Assembly (NCBI RefSeq): GCF_001544015.1
Contig: NZ_AP014924.1
Span: forward strand, 3,658,001-3,722,000
Length of the DNA: 64,000 bases
Direction of reading: 5' to 3'
DNA from: Limnochorda pilosa
GTDB taxonomy: Bacteria > Bacillota > Limnochordia > Limnochordales > Limnochordaceae
In this document: positions 1 through 8,856 of the stretch, one piece after another
Position numbering within the stretch: position 1 is the first letter of the stretch
Layout of the letters: each line of letters begins with the position of its first letter
The notes under the pieces: model-generated
What the model saw: the letters and a program-made list of their open reading frames with translations, nothing else
The model's database searches: none
Told to the model about the DNA's origin: nothing
Position numbers and translations under genes: made by a program

Positions 1-429
1 TCCTCGCTGGAGGCTCGGGAGGAGACCCTCGTCCAGCTCAGGCGACGCATGCTGGATGCGGCTCAGGACGAGCTCCAGCGGTTGATGGCCGACTTCCGGG
101 CGTCGCTGCCGCCGCCCGCCCGGCGCCCGAGCCGCGCCCAGGTACGCCGCAAGGCGGGCAAGTTCCTGCCGCCCCCCGACCCCGTCGCCGAGGTGTGGGC
201 CGAGCCGGGCGAGGCGTGGCAGCTCTCCTTCGACGAGGCGCCCCCGCCCGCCGCACCGGAGCCTGAGGAACCCGAGGAGCCCGACGTGGCGCAGTTCGTG
301 CGCCGGTTCGCCCGAACCCCGGGCGGAGACCGGACCCAGCATGCCCACGCCCGCTTCCTGCTGCAGCTCTGGGACCGGTTGCAGGCGGTCCGGGATCCCG
401 AGAGCCGTCGGGGGCGACCGGCCGGCTGA
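1..429 (+). CDS. C-terminal part of an unrecognised protein
   Basis: The frame is open from the first base, so the 5' end lies outside the window; an internal ATG at 49 is probably not the start. The visible 142 residues begin with a charged, probably helical stretch, pass through a proline/glutamate-rich linker (around residues 85-100) and end with a basic tail. I recognise no domain and no membrane segment. It ends 21 bp before lutA on the same strand and could be co-transcribed with the lut genes, but nothing in it indicates a role in lactate use. Function unknown. Confidence 0.45.
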   Translation, partial: SSLEAREETLVQLRRRMLDAAQDELQRLMADFRASLPPPARRPSRAQVRRKAGKFLPPPDPVAEVWAEPGEAWQLSFDEAPPPAAPEPEEPEEPDVAQFVRRFARTPGGDRTQHAHARFLLQLWDRLQAVRDPESRRGRPAG

Positions 430-450
430 GCGCTCGCGTCTCTGGCAGGG

Positions 451-1266
451 ATGCCCAGGCAGCCGGCGAAGCCTTTCCTCGATGGCGCGCGGCCGCCCGG
501 GGCGGCCCAACGGCCACTCCGGGGGTGGGTCGCGACGGCACACAAGGCATCCCTCTTCATCACGTGCCTGGCTGATGCGTTCTTCCCTCAGGTGGGGGAA
601 GCGATGGTCCGGGTCCTCCACCGCCTGGGCGTCCGCCTGGACTTCCCCGAGGAGCAGGTCTGCTGCGGGCAGCCCGCCTTCAACGCCGGGTACCGGGACG
701 CGGCCCGGGAGGTGGCCCGGGGTCTGGTGCGGGCCTTCGCCGGCAGCGAGGCGGTGGTGGCGCCCTCGGGTTCCTGCGCCGGCATGATCCGCCACTCTTA
801 CCCCGAGCTCTTCCGGGGCGATCCCATGGAAGCCGAGGCCCTGGATCTGGCCCGCAAGACCTTCGAGTTCTCCGAGTACGTGGTGGGGCACCTCGGCGTG
901 GTGGACGTGGGCGCCCGCTTTCCCACTCGGGCCACGTACCACACGTCGTGCCACATGAGCCGTCTCCTGGGCGTGCGCAACCCGCCGTTGGAGCTGCTCC
1001 GCCACGTGGATGGGCTGGAGCTGGTGGACCTGCCCCACTCGGAGGAGTGCTGCGGCTTCGGGGGCACCTTTTCGGTGAAGATGCCTGAGGTGTCCACCGC
1101 CATGGGCCGGCGGAAGGCCGACTCCGTCGTGGCTACGGGCGCGGAGGTCCTCATCGGCTCCGACGCGGGCTGCCTCATGCAGATCGGCGGCCTCTTGCGC
1201 CGGCAGGGCCGGTCTCTTCCCGTGATGCACGTGGCTCAGGTGCTCGACGGGGGGGTGAAGCGATGA
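451..1266 (+). CDS. lutA: Lactate utilization protein A, (Fe-S)-binding
   Basis: LutA is the cysteine-rich (CCG domain) subunit of the LutABC complex, which oxidises L-lactate to pyruvate. The 271-residue product has both CCG-type cysteine sets: CCGQPAF and SCAGM in the first half, SCHMS, ECCGFGG and GCLMQ in the second. The conserved family N-terminus (SLFITCLADAFFP) starts about 28 residues after the ATG at 451. No better in-frame start lies between, so the start is somewhat uncertain and the first residues may be an extension. Its stop overlaps the lutB start by 4 bases (ATGA), and the order lutA-lutB-lutC is the standard one. Confidence 0.9.
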   Translation: MPRQPAKPFLDGARPPGAAQRPLRGWVATAHKASLFITCLADAFFPQVGEAMVRVLHRLGVRLDFPEEQVCCGQPAFNAGYRDAAREVARGLVRAFAGSEAVVAPSGSCAGMIRHSYPELFRGDPMEAEALDLARKTFEFSEYVVGHLGVVDVGARFPTRATYHTSCHMSRLLGVRNPPLELLRHVDGLELVDLPHSEECCGFGGTFSVKMPEVSTAMGRRKADSVVATGAEVLIGSDAGCLMQIGGLLRRQGRSLPVMHVAQVLDGGVKR

Positions 1267-2792
1267 CGCCCGAGCGCAGCCGTGATCTGAACGGGGGCGT
1301 CCGGACCCGGGCGCGCCGCGCGCTGGCCGACACCGGGACCCGCCAGGCCCTGGCCGCGACTGCCGGACGCTTCCGGGGCGCCAGGGTCCAGGCAGCGGCC
1401 GAGTACGGCGACTTCGACGCCTTGCGGGACCACGGGCAGGCCCTTCGCGCCCATACCATCGAGCACCTCTCCGAGTACCTGGCCCTCCTGCGCCGCCAGG
1501 TGGAGTCCGCGGGCGGCCACGTGCACTTCGCGTCCACAGCCCGGGAGGCCGTGGACGCGGTGATGCAGGTGGTGCGCCAGCGCCGGGCCCGGCGGGTGAC
1601 CAAGTCCAAGTCCATGGTCTCCGAGGAGATCGAGCTGAACGCCGTCCTGGAGGCCGAGGGCGTGCGGGTGGTGGAGACGGACCTGGGCGAGTACATCATC
1701 CAGCTCGCGCACGAGCCGCCCTTCCACATCATCGCCCCCGCCCTCCACAAGACCCGCGCCCAGGTGGCCGATCTCTTCCGGGAGCAGGCGGGGGCCCCTC
1801 TGCCGGCGGACCCCACCATTCCCCAGCTCAACGCCTTCGCCCGCGAGAGGCTGCGTGAGGAGTTCCTGCAGGCGGAGATCGGCATCACCGGCTGCAACTT
1901 CGCCGTGGCCGAGTCCGGCTCCGTCGTCCTGGTGACCAACGAGGGCAACGGGCGGATGCAGACCACCATGCCGCCGGTGATGATCACCCTCATGGGGATG
2001 GAGCGGGTGGTGCCCACCTGGGAGGACCTGGGGGTACTCCTGGAGCTCCTGGCCCGCAGCGCCACGGGGCAGAAGCTCTCGAGCTACACGTCGGTGGTCA
2101 CGGGGCCGCGGCGGGAGGGCGAGGCCGACGGCCCCGAGGAGTTCCACCTGGTCATCGTGGACAACGGTCGCTCGCGGATGCTCGGCACCGAGTTCCAGGA
2201 GGCGCTCCACTGCATCCGCTGCGGCGCCTGCCTGAACGCCTGCCCCGTCTACCAGCAGATCGGGGGGCACGCGTACGGCTGGGTCTACTCGGGGCCCATC
2301 GGCGCGGTGATCACACCTCTCATGCGGGGCATCGAGGAGTGGGGCGAGCTGGCCCAGGCCACCAGCCTCTGCGGCGCCTGCTGGGAGGCTTGCCCGGTGC
2401 GGATACCCCTCCACGACTACCTGGTCCGCATCCGCCAGCACGAGGCCATGGGCGCCGGTCGGCCGCGGCACCCGCTGGAGGCGGACCTGATCGGCGCCTG
2501 GCGCTGGCTCATGAGCCGCCCCGGGCGCTACCGGCGGGCCCTGGGCGCCGGGAGCCGGCTGGGCGGGCCTGTGACCGACGACGGTCACCTGAAGCGCGCC
2601 GCCGGGTGGCTCCCCGTCCTGAGTGGCTGGATGGCCCAACGCGACTTCCCTGCGCCAGCCCGTCGCCCCTTCCGAGAGCGCTGGGCGCAGCTGGAGCGGG
2701 AGCTGTACGGGCCCGAGCAGGGCCCCTCTGAGCGACGGCCGGCGCCCGGCAACGAGGCCGGAGCGAAGGAGCAGGGAGGTGAACGCCCGTGA
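1263..2792 (+). CDS. lutB: Lactate utilization protein B, LUD domain and 4Fe-4S ferredoxin
   Basis: LutB is the iron-sulfur subunit of the lactate oxidation complex. The 509-residue protein has an N-terminal LUD domain (about residues 60-300) followed by two 4Fe-4S motifs, CIRCGACLNACP at about 317-328 and CGACWEACP at about 370-378. The C-terminal segment (about 400-509) is the usual helical LutB extension, here ending in a low-complexity charged tail. The ATG overlaps the lutA stop and the TGA overlaps the lutC start (GTGA), showing tight translational coupling of the three genes. Confidence 0.93.
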   Translation: MTPERSRDLNGGVRTRARRALADTGTRQALAATAGRFRGARVQAAAEYGDFDALRDHGQALRAHTIEHLSEYLALLRRQVESAGGHVHFASTAREAVDAVMQVVRQRRARRVTKSKSMVSEEIELNAVLEAEGVRVVETDLGEYIIQLAHEPPFHIIAPALHKTRAQVADLFREQAGAPLPADPTIPQLNAFARERLREEFLQAEIGITGCNFAVAESGSVVLVTNEGNGRMQTTMPPVMITLMGMERVVPTWEDLGVLLELLARSATGQKLSSYTSVVTGPRREGEADGPEEFHLVIVDNGRSRMLGTEFQEALHCIRCGACLNACPVYQQIGGHAYGWVYSGPIGAVITPLMRGIEEWGELAQATSLCGACWEACPVRIPLHDYLVRIRQHEAMGAGRPRHPLEADLIGAWRWLMSRPGRYRRALGAGSRLGGPVTDDGHLKRAAGWLPVLSGWMAQRDFPAPARRPFRERWAQLERELYGPEQGPSERRPAPGNEAGAKEQGGERP

Positions 2793-3394
2793 TCTCCGGA
2801 CACCCTGGCCCTCGCCCTGCGCCGCCGCCCTTCGACGAACCGCTCTTCGACCGTTTCGCCCGGGAGCTGGAGGCCCTGGGGGGCGTCGGGCGCACCCTCC
2901 GTGGCGTCGCCCAGCTCCACGCCTACCTGGCCGATCTGATCCAGGCCGCTGCGGCACGCGATCCGGAAGGGGGTGTGCCGGTGCTCCGGTGGCGCGACGA
3001 GCGTCTGGAAGCCCTGGACCTGGACGCCGCCCTGACCTGCGCCGGCGCCCGGGTGCTGGCCTGGCCAGCTTCCCGGGAGGAGGCTGCCCGGGCCCTCATC
3101 GGCATCACCTGGGCCCAGGCGGCCATCGCCTTCACGGGCACCCTGGCCCTGGAGCACGACGCGGCCCGGGGCCGGCAGGTGAGCCTGCTCCCGCCGGTGC
3201 ACGTGGCCCTCTTCCGCCGCGAGGCGCTGGTCCCCCACCTGGCGGACTACCTGCGACGCTTTGCGGGGCGGCCGGAGGCCGTTCCCTCCAACCTCACCCT
3301 GGTCACCGGCCCCAGCCGTACCGCCGACATCGAGCAGACCCTCACCGTGGGGGTGCACGGCCCCGGCGAGGTGCACGCGCTGCTCCTGGAGTGA
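2789..3394 (+). CDS. lutC: Lactate utilization protein C, LUD domain
   Basis: Third subunit of the LutABC lactate dehydrogenase complex. The 201-residue protein is essentially one LUD domain. The late motif TGPSRTADIEQTLTVGVHGP is strongly diagnostic of LutC/YkgG proteins. The GTG start at 2789 has a GGGAGG ribosome site 9 bases upstream and overlaps the lutB stop by 4 bases. It ends 9 bp before mutM. Confidence 0.93.
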   Translation: MISGHPGPRPAPPPFDEPLFDRFARELEALGGVGRTLRGVAQLHAYLADLIQAAAARDPEGGVPVLRWRDERLEALDLDAALTCAGARVLAWPASREEAARALIGITWAQAAIAFTGTLALEHDAARGRQVSLLPPVHVALFRREALVPHLADYLRRFAGRPEAVPSNLTLVTGPSRTADIEQTLTVGVHGPGEVHALLLE

Positions 3395-3403
3395 TCCACG
3401 TCC

Positions 3404-4237
3404 GTGCCCGAGCTACCCGAGCTGGAAGCGGTCCGGCTGTTCCTGCGGGAGGTCCTCCCGGGCAGGGAGATCGTGGAGGCGCAGGTCTTCCGCCCCACGG
3501 TGATCCGCTGCCTGGCGGGCGAGCCCTTCCCGGAGGCGATCCGCGGCCGCCGCTTCGAATCGGTGGGACGTCGAGGGAAGTTCCTGCGCTTCGGGCTCAG
3601 CGACGGCCTGGAGATGGTCATCAACCCCATGCTCACGGGCCGCCTGCAGTGGGCGAGGCGCGGCGACCGGCGCCTGCAGAAAGGCTTCTTCTCGCTCCTC
3701 CTGGACGGCGGGCACGAGCTCCGCTACTCGGACGCGAAGAGCATGGGCATGGTCTACCTCCTGCCCGCGGCCGACCTGGAACAGATCCCCCGCTTCGCGG
3801 ACCAGGGCCCCGAGGCGGACGACCCGAACCTGGACCTGGAAGCCTTCCGGGCCCGCCTCCGCCGCTTCCACGGTGAGGTCAAGTCGATCCTCACCAACCA
3901 CCGCTTCCTGGCCGGGATCGGCAACGCCTACGCGGACGAGATCCTCTTCGAGGCGGGGATCTACCCCTTCCGGCGACGGCCGAGTCTGACCGTCACCGAG
4001 GTGGAGGCGCTCCATCGGGCCCTGGTCGTGGTCCTTGGGCGGGGGCTGGCCCGGGCACGGGAGGCCATCACCGAGACGGGCGAGATCCACCTGAAACCTC
4101 GCGGCTTCTTCGCGGTCCACGGGCGGCCGGGCGAGCCCTGCCTCCGGTGCGGCCGTCCCGTCTCGGCGGTGCGGACCGGGCGCATCGCCACCCATTTCTG
4201 CCGCACCTGCCAGCCCGGGAGCCTGGTGCGGAACTAG
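3404..4237 (+). CDS. mutM: Formamidopyrimidine-DNA glycosylase (Fpg/MutM)
   Basis: Excises oxidised purines such as 8-oxoguanine and FapyG and nicks the abasic site. The N-terminus after the GTG start reads PELPE, with the catalytic proline right after the initiator and the family glutamate next to it. The H2TH region (NHRFLAGIGNAYADEILF) is at about residues 165-182. The C-terminus carries the zinc finger CLRCG...CRTC (residues about 246-270). The length of 277 residues is typical. No strong ribosome site is visible. The gene follows lutC by 9 bp and is probably transcribed with the lut genes, perhaps linking oxidative lactate use with repair (inference). Confidence 0.95.
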   Translation: MPELPELEAVRLFLREVLPGREIVEAQVFRPTVIRCLAGEPFPEAIRGRRFESVGRRGKFLRFGLSDGLEMVINPMLTGRLQWARRGDRRLQKGFFSLLLDGGHELRYSDAKSMGMVYLLPAADLEQIPRFADQGPEADDPNLDLEAFRARLRRFHGEVKSILTNHRFLAGIGNAYADEILFEAGIYPFRRRPSLTVTEVEALHRALVVVLGRGLARAREAITETGEIHLKPRGFFAVHGRPGEPCLRCGRPVSAVRTGRIATHFCRTCQPGSLVRN

Positions 4238-4251
4238 AGAGGAGATCGTCG

Positions 4252-5001
4252 ATGAGCTTCGCCACGAAGAGTTCCTGGTACTGCCTGCGCCTTCCGGCCG
4301 TGGCCGCGGCCCTGGCCTTCCTGGTGGCCGTCGCTCCTCCCGCGCTGCAGGCGGCGGCCGAACCACCCGGTCAAGAGCCTTCCGTAACCGAAGGCGGCTC
4401 CTACTCAGGCATCAGCCTGGCCTACATGGATACCGCCGCCATCAACACCATCCTGGATAGGTCTGGCTGGACCGTCCCGCGCTTCGACCAGGGACCCCTC
4501 TTTGTCTGGACCTCGGGTGGGGGCGGCCAGGTGGGCCCGGTGCGCCTGGGCTTCACCTTCGGCTTCGGCACCCGCAGCCAGCGCGACAACAGCCAGGAGA
4601 CCGCCAGCAGTCTCACCGTCTACCGGGGGGACCTGCGGGCCGACTACGTCCTGCCCACGGGGCTGGGGCGCCGCCCCGACCGGCCCGACGGCGCCCTGGC
4701 CCTGTTCGCCGGGGCCGGCCTGGGCGTGGCCTACGGGGCGCTGCGGATCGAGCAGCCTTTGCCTCTGGACCCGGGGGAAGAAGTGCCCGCCTTCCGCGAG
4801 TCCGACCGCTGGCTGATCACCGCCGGGCCGGCCTTGGGGATCCTCTTCACCCCGTCGTCCTTGGCCTACGTGGAGCTCTCGGCCTCCTACACCTACCCCT
4901 TCCCCCTGGGCGGGCCGCGCAAGGACGAGCCCCTGGACCCGGGCGGCGCTCTGCTCCGGGGACTTACCGTCAACCTGGGGCTGATGCTGGCGGACTTCTG
5001 A
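4252..5001 (+). CDS. Secreted beta-barrel-like protein of unknown function
   Basis: I chose the ATG at 4252 because GAGAGGAG lies just upstream; a longer frame from 4147 would overlap mutM. The 249-residue product has a signal peptide (hydrophobic AVAAALAFLVAVA, then an ALQAAA-type cleavage region). The mature part alternates short amphipathic strands with glycines (for example VRLGFTFGFG, LALFAGAGLGVAYG, AYVELSASYTY) and ends in a strand finishing in phenylalanine (LGLMLADF), the pattern of an outer-membrane beta-barrel. No catalytic motif is visible. If real, it implies an outer membrane. Family unknown. Confidence 0.7.
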   Translation: MSFATKSSWYCLRLPAVAAALAFLVAVAPPALQAAAEPPGQEPSVTEGGSYSGISLAYMDTAAINTILDRSGWTVPRFDQGPLFVWTSGGGGQVGPVRLGFTFGFGTRSQRDNSQETASSLTVYRGDLRADYVLPTGLGRRPDRPDGALALFAGAGLGVAYGALRIEQPLPLDPGEEVPAFRESDRWLITAGPALGILFTPSSLAYVELSASYTYPFPLGGPRKDEPLDPGGALLRGLTVNLGLMLADF

Positions 5002-5046
5002 ACACGGTTCCGGCCCAGCCAGTGGCCCAAACGGAGGCGATGACCC

Positions 5047-5925
5047 ATGCCCGCGGACTACCACATGCACCTGGAGGCCGACGACCTCTACGAGGACCTG
5101 CCCCACACGGTGGCGCGGATCGCAGAGTACGTCGAGGCGGCCCGCCGGGCCGGGGTGGACGAGATCGGCATCAGCGAGCACTGCCACCGCTTCCGGGCTT
5201 TCCGGCCGATCATGGCCCACCTCTTCGAGGGTGCCACCGGCCAGCATCCCCACGTGGTCGCGTGGCTCTCGTCGGACTTCCGCCATGAGCTGAACCGGTA
5301 CGTCGAGGTCGTGCTGGATGCCCGGCGCCAGGGCCTTCCCGTCCGCCTGGGTCTGGAGGTGGACTACCTCCCCGACCGGGAGGAGGCGATCGCCCGGGCC
5401 CTGGATGGGATTCCGTGGGACTACGTGCTCGGTTCTGTCCACTTCGTCGACGGCGCATCCATTGACTCGAGCCCCGAGATCACCTGGCCCGGCACCCCCG
5501 TGGAGCGTCTCTGGCGGCGGTACTTCGAGCACCTGGCCCAGGCGGCGGCCAGCGGCCTCTTTACCTGCCTGGCTCACCCAGACCTGCCCAAGAAGTTCGG
5601 CTTCCGGTCCGATCCCTTCCCATGGGATGCTTTCGAGCCGGTCGTCGAGGCCGCAGCGGCCACCGGAACCGGCTTCGAGGTGAACACCGCCGGGCTACGG
5701 AAGCCCGCGCGGGAAATCTATCCCGCCCAGGAGCTCCTCGCCGCCGCCACCCAACGGGGCCTGCCGATCCAGCTGGGCTCCGACGCCCACCGTCCTGAAG
5801 AGGTGGGCGCCGGATTCGCCGAGGCGCTGCGCTGGGCCCGAGACGCCGGGGCGACCGCCCTCACCCGCCGGGCCGGGAGGCGCGCCGTGCCCGAGCTGCT
5901 CGGGGGGTCGCTCAGGGACCGATGA
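5047..5925 (+). CDS. hisJ: Histidinol-phosphatase-type PHP-domain hydrolase
   Basis: A PHP-superfamily metallophosphatase similar to HisJ/HisK, which dephosphorylates L-histidinol phosphate in histidine synthesis. Metal ligands of the PHP fold are visible: YHMH at residues 5-8, the ISEHCHRF motif near residue 43, GLEVDY near 105, GSVHF near 135, CLAHPDL near 185 and GSDAHRPEE near 243. The length of 292 residues fits. GGAGG lies 9 bases before the ATG. No other his gene is adjacent, so the substrate is inferred from family only; other PHP phosphoesterases are possible. Its 3' end overlaps the convergent protease gene by 14 bases. Confidence 0.82.
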   Translation: MPADYHMHLEADDLYEDLPHTVARIAEYVEAARRAGVDEIGISEHCHRFRAFRPIMAHLFEGATGQHPHVVAWLSSDFRHELNRYVEVVLDARRQGLPVRLGLEVDYLPDREEAIARALDGIPWDYVLGSVHFVDGASIDSSPEITWPGTPVERLWRRYFEHLAQAAASGLFTCLAHPDLPKKFGFRSDPFPWDAFEPVVEAAAATGTGFEVNTAGLRKPAREIYPAQELLAAATQRGLPIQLGSDAHRPEEVGAGFAEALRWARDAGATALTRRAGRRAVPELLGGSLRDR

Positions 5926-7966
5926 TGCTCCCGCCGCCGGCTTCGATGAGGCGGCGCCATTCGTCGGGGAGAAGGGCCACCGGCCGGGCGTAGTTCTGCT
6001 TCTCCAGAAGCTCGGTGTCGTAGCGCACGTCGGACGGCACGCCGATGAGCACCCCATCGCGCGCCCGGATCATCAGGCCGCCCGAGTTCCCCGCGTTCAC
6101 CGTCGCGTCGGTCTGGATGAGCACGCGGCGGCCCCGGTCCGTGGTGAAGCCGGAAACGATCCCCCGCGTGAGGGAGAGCGGGTAGCGCCCCAGGGTGCGG
6201 GCGATCCCCGGGTAGCCGATGACAACCACCTCATCTCCCAGGGAGACGGGGCCCAGGTCCAGGGGCACCCAGGGAAGCGGACCGGCCGGCGTGTCGCCGT
6301 TCAGGTCGGTCTCGATCCGGAGCAAGGCCAGGTCGTACTCGGGGAGGGTTTCTTGCAGGCGGGCGTAGAAGGACTGGACCGCCGCGCCCCGCTCCGAGTC
6401 CGAGAGGCCGACCACCACCCGCTCGGGCACCCCACCGGCCTCGCGCAGCGGCTCGCCCTGGCAGGCGAAGGCTGGGCCCGAGGTCTCGCAGGTGGCCACC
6501 ACATGGTAGTTGGTGAGCACCAGGCCGTCCGGGGAGACCAGGCTCCCCGACCCCGTCCCCTGAGAGGTGGAGATCTGAACGGTGGCGGCGATGGCCCGCT
6601 GGAGCGGCGTCAAGGCTTGTTCCGGCTCCCCTGCGGGCTGAAAGGTCGGGTGCGGGGGCAGCGGCTCGTCGAATCGGGCCTCGATCTCGTAATCGACGGG
6701 GGCGGGCTCCCAGTTCACCACGCCCACCCACCAGCGAGCCGGGCGATCCTCTCCCAGCGGAAGCACCAGCCGCTCGTTGTCCAGGGCGCTCATGACTGCA
6801 TGGGGATAGGCGTCCAGCGCGACGGGTACGGCCCCCTCCGGGGCCACTACCAGGTCCAGAGGCCCCTCGGCCTCGAAGAGCCCCACCTCCAGCCGGCGGG
6901 CACCCGGCGGCGCCTCCACCGCCCAGTACCGCACCAGGTCGCGCTCTCCCAGCCGTCCCTGGAGCCGGACCCCCGCCGTGAGGGCACCCTCCACCTGCTC
7001 CTGGGGCGGCGCCGTCACGGTCGGAGCCGAAGCGTCGTTCGACGCACGAAAGGCTGTGTGCAGGGTGAAGGCTCCTCCGGGGGCGCCATCCACCAGGTTG
7101 GCCACGTCGATGTAGTACCGGCCTGCGCGCAGGGCGGGCTCGCCCCACGCCGAGATGACGATTTCCTCCAGGCTGTCGGGGGTCACGGCCGCGTGGTCGG
7201 AATCCGTCTCCCAGTCGAGCATCTGCTGGCCGAAGCGGGCGAAGAGGTCCAGGTCTGTCTTGGCCTGCAAGGTCAGGACGACCGAGGCGACCCCCTGGGG
7301 CACGTCCAGGGTGTAGGTACGGTAGTGTTCGGGTGCGGCCCCCACCGTTCCCGACAGGATCTCCCCCGGCACCAGGGATCCATCGACGCGGGGGCCGCCG
7401 TCGGAGGACGCTTCTTCCCCGGCCCCTTCGCCCACCTGCGTTCCAAGGCTGCCCGGCCCTTCGGCCCCCGAAGACTCCCACGCCAGGGTGTAGCGCCCCG
7501 TCTCCCCCGGCAGGGCCGTGTTGGCCACCACCACGTAAACGCCGTCGGAGGGCAGGGTTGCCTGGAGGAAGGCATCGGTACCGCCACCCGAGTCGTCGTC
7601 CTCGGCCACCAGCCCGCCCGCCCCGTCGAGGAGGACCAGGTACGCGTCCACGTCGGCGGAGGAGAGGCGCAGGGAAACAGTCTGGCCTGCACTGCCTTGC
7701 AAGGCATACCAGTCGTAGTGGCTCCCATCGTCCAGGGTGGGGTCGTCGTCGGTCAGCCGCCCCTCCACGGGCGTATCCGGTTGTAGGAAAGGTGTCGCCG
7801 TTGAGGCCGCCGACGCCGGAGCCGGAAGGGTCAGGAGGAGAACGGCGAGCCCGAGGAGCGCCCCAACCCACCGCCGATGCGCTCTCGCCACACCGGGCGG
7901 ATGAAGGTCCCTCCCGCTCCTGCTGCTAGAACGACCCACGGACAGCCCAAAGAACACCACACGCAT
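5912..7966 (-). CDS. Secreted trypsin-like serine protease with PPC-type domains
   Basis: The 684-residue protein has a basic N-terminus and a signal sequence at about residues 33-55 ending in an APASA-type site. PPC-type prepeptidase beta-sandwich domains follow: one at about 65-165 with YDWYALQG, and others at about 195-300 and 325-430. The C-terminal third is a chymotrypsin-fold protease with a full triad: His in LTNYHVV, Asp in YDLALL, Ser in NAGNSGG. The PPC domains normally aid secretion or are trimmed off. GGAGG precedes the ATG by 7 bases. It is convergent with the PHP gene. Substrate unknown; HtrA-like without a PDZ domain. Confidence 0.85.
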   Translation of the reverse strand: MRVVFFGLSVGRSSSRSGRDLHPPGVARAHRRWVGALLGLAVLLLTLPAPASAASTATPFLQPDTPVEGRLTDDDPTLDDGSHYDWYALQGSAGQTVSLRLSSADVDAYLVLLDGAGGLVAEDDDSGGGTDAFLQATLPSDGVYVVVANTALPGETGRYTLAWESSGAEGPGSLGTQVGEGAGEEASSDGGPRVDGSLVPGEILSGTVGAAPEHYRTYTLDVPQGVASVVLTLQAKTDLDLFARFGQQMLDWETDSDHAAVTPDSLEEIVISAWGEPALRAGRYYIDVANLVDGAPGGAFTLHTAFRASNDASAPTVTAPPQEQVEGALTAGVRLQGRLGERDLVRYWAVEAPPGARRLEVGLFEAEGPLDLVVAPEGAVPVALDAYPHAVMSALDNERLVLPLGEDRPARWWVGVVNWEPAPVDYEIEARFDEPLPPHPTFQPAGEPEQALTPLQRAIAATVQISTSQGTGSGSLVSPDGLVLTNYHVVATCETSGPAFACQGEPLREAGGVPERVVVGLSDSERGAAVQSFYARLQETLPEYDLALLRIETDLNGDTPAGPLPWVPLDLGPVSLGDEVVVIGYPGIARTLGRYPLSLTRGIVSGFTTDRGRRVLIQTDATVNAGNSGGLMIRARDGVLIGVPSDVRYDTELLEKQNYARPVALLPDEWRRLIEAGGGSIIGP

Positions 7967-8183
7967 CTCCCCGCCTCCGCTCGGTCATCGTGAAGCCGCT
8001 CCTGCGACTTCGACCGGTCCAGCTTCCTCCTTCATTTTCGGCCCCGGACCGACCTTCTGAAGCCCCGAGTCGTTCTGGCGCCGGGCGCTCAGGTATGGTA
8101 CCGTGAGGGAAGGTGGGCCAGCGCTCGCGACCAAGCCGACGAGGGAGCGCCGGTCCTTTCCACGGGAGAGGAAGGGATCCGTC

Positions 8184-8705
8184 ATGCACGACGAGCTCGA
8201 CCCATCGGAGCGGGAGAGAACGCACGGACCTCGATCGCGGGGGCTTGACGACCCTCCCAAGGCGGACCTGATCCGCCGCTTCGTCGCAGCGGTACTGGAC
8301 GGCGTCGTAGCCGGAGTCCTCAACCTCGCGATCCCGCTGCTCGGCGGCCTCCTCGGCGCGGCCTACATCCTCTTCAAGGACGCCCTGCCCTACGAGGTCA
8401 CCCGCAACCGGGCCTATGCCAACCAGAGCATCGGCAAGCGGGCGGCCGGACTGGAAGTCGCTCTCCTGGAGGGCCACGGTCCCATGTCCTGGGGGCTCTC
8501 TGCCCAGCGGAACTGGCCGCTGGCCATCGGTGCCGTCCTCGGGGCCATTCCCCTGGCGGGGTGGGTCCTGGGTCCGGTGCTGGGCTCACTCATCGGGCTC
8601 GTGGAAGCGCTCCTGATCGTGATCGATCCCGACGGCCGGCGCCTGGGCGACCGGATGGCCGAGACCCAGGTGGTCCCCGCCACCCGCCGCCGGATGGTTG
8701 CGTAG
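8184..8705 (+). CDS. RDD family membrane protein
   Basis: The 173-residue product has a charged N-terminal tail of about 25 residues. The RDD core follows (RRFVAAVLDGVVAG), with hydrophobic segments around residues 35-65, 105-130 and 130-150 and the family motif DGRRLGDRMAETQV near the end. I chose the ATG at 8184 because GAGAGGAAGG lies upstream; the frame extends 27 codons further up without support. RDD proteins are small integral membrane proteins of mostly unknown, possibly transport-related function. It is divergent from the protease gene, with a 217-bp gap that holds no clear promoter I can name. Confidence 0.75.
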   Translation: MHDELDPSERERTHGPRSRGLDDPPKADLIRRFVAAVLDGVVAGVLNLAIPLLGGLLGAAYILFKDALPYEVTRNRAYANQSIGKRAAGLEVALLEGHGPMSWGLSAQRNWPLAIGAVLGAIPLAGWVLGPVLGSLIGLVEALLIVIDPDGRRLGDRMAETQVVPATRRRMVA

Positions 8706-8789
8706 CCGCCCCCGGCCACTGGGACCGCCGGTTCTGAGCGTCTCGTGAACCACCGACAAAGATGATCGTTACCTAGTTCACACGTGCTA

Positions 8790-8817
8790 TTGAGCCGGGG
8801 CAGGATCATGATAGACT
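8790..8817 (+). promoter_or_regulatory. Predicted sigma-A promoter of the peroxiredoxin gene
   Basis: TTGAGC at 8790-8795 and TAGACT at 8812-8817, separated by 16 bases, with TG one base before the -10 (extended -10). It lies 40 bases upstream of the peroxiredoxin start. No PerR-like palindrome is obvious. Confidence 0.55.
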
Positions 8818-8856
8818 CTAGTTTGGAACGACTCCTTGTTAAGAGAGGTGCTGGCA

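Noticed and set aside
6353-7786. 477-codon plus-strand open frame opposite the PPC protease
   Set aside because: Shadow of GC-rich codons; histidine/glycine/arginine-rich with no domain, while the minus strand encodes a complete secreted protease.
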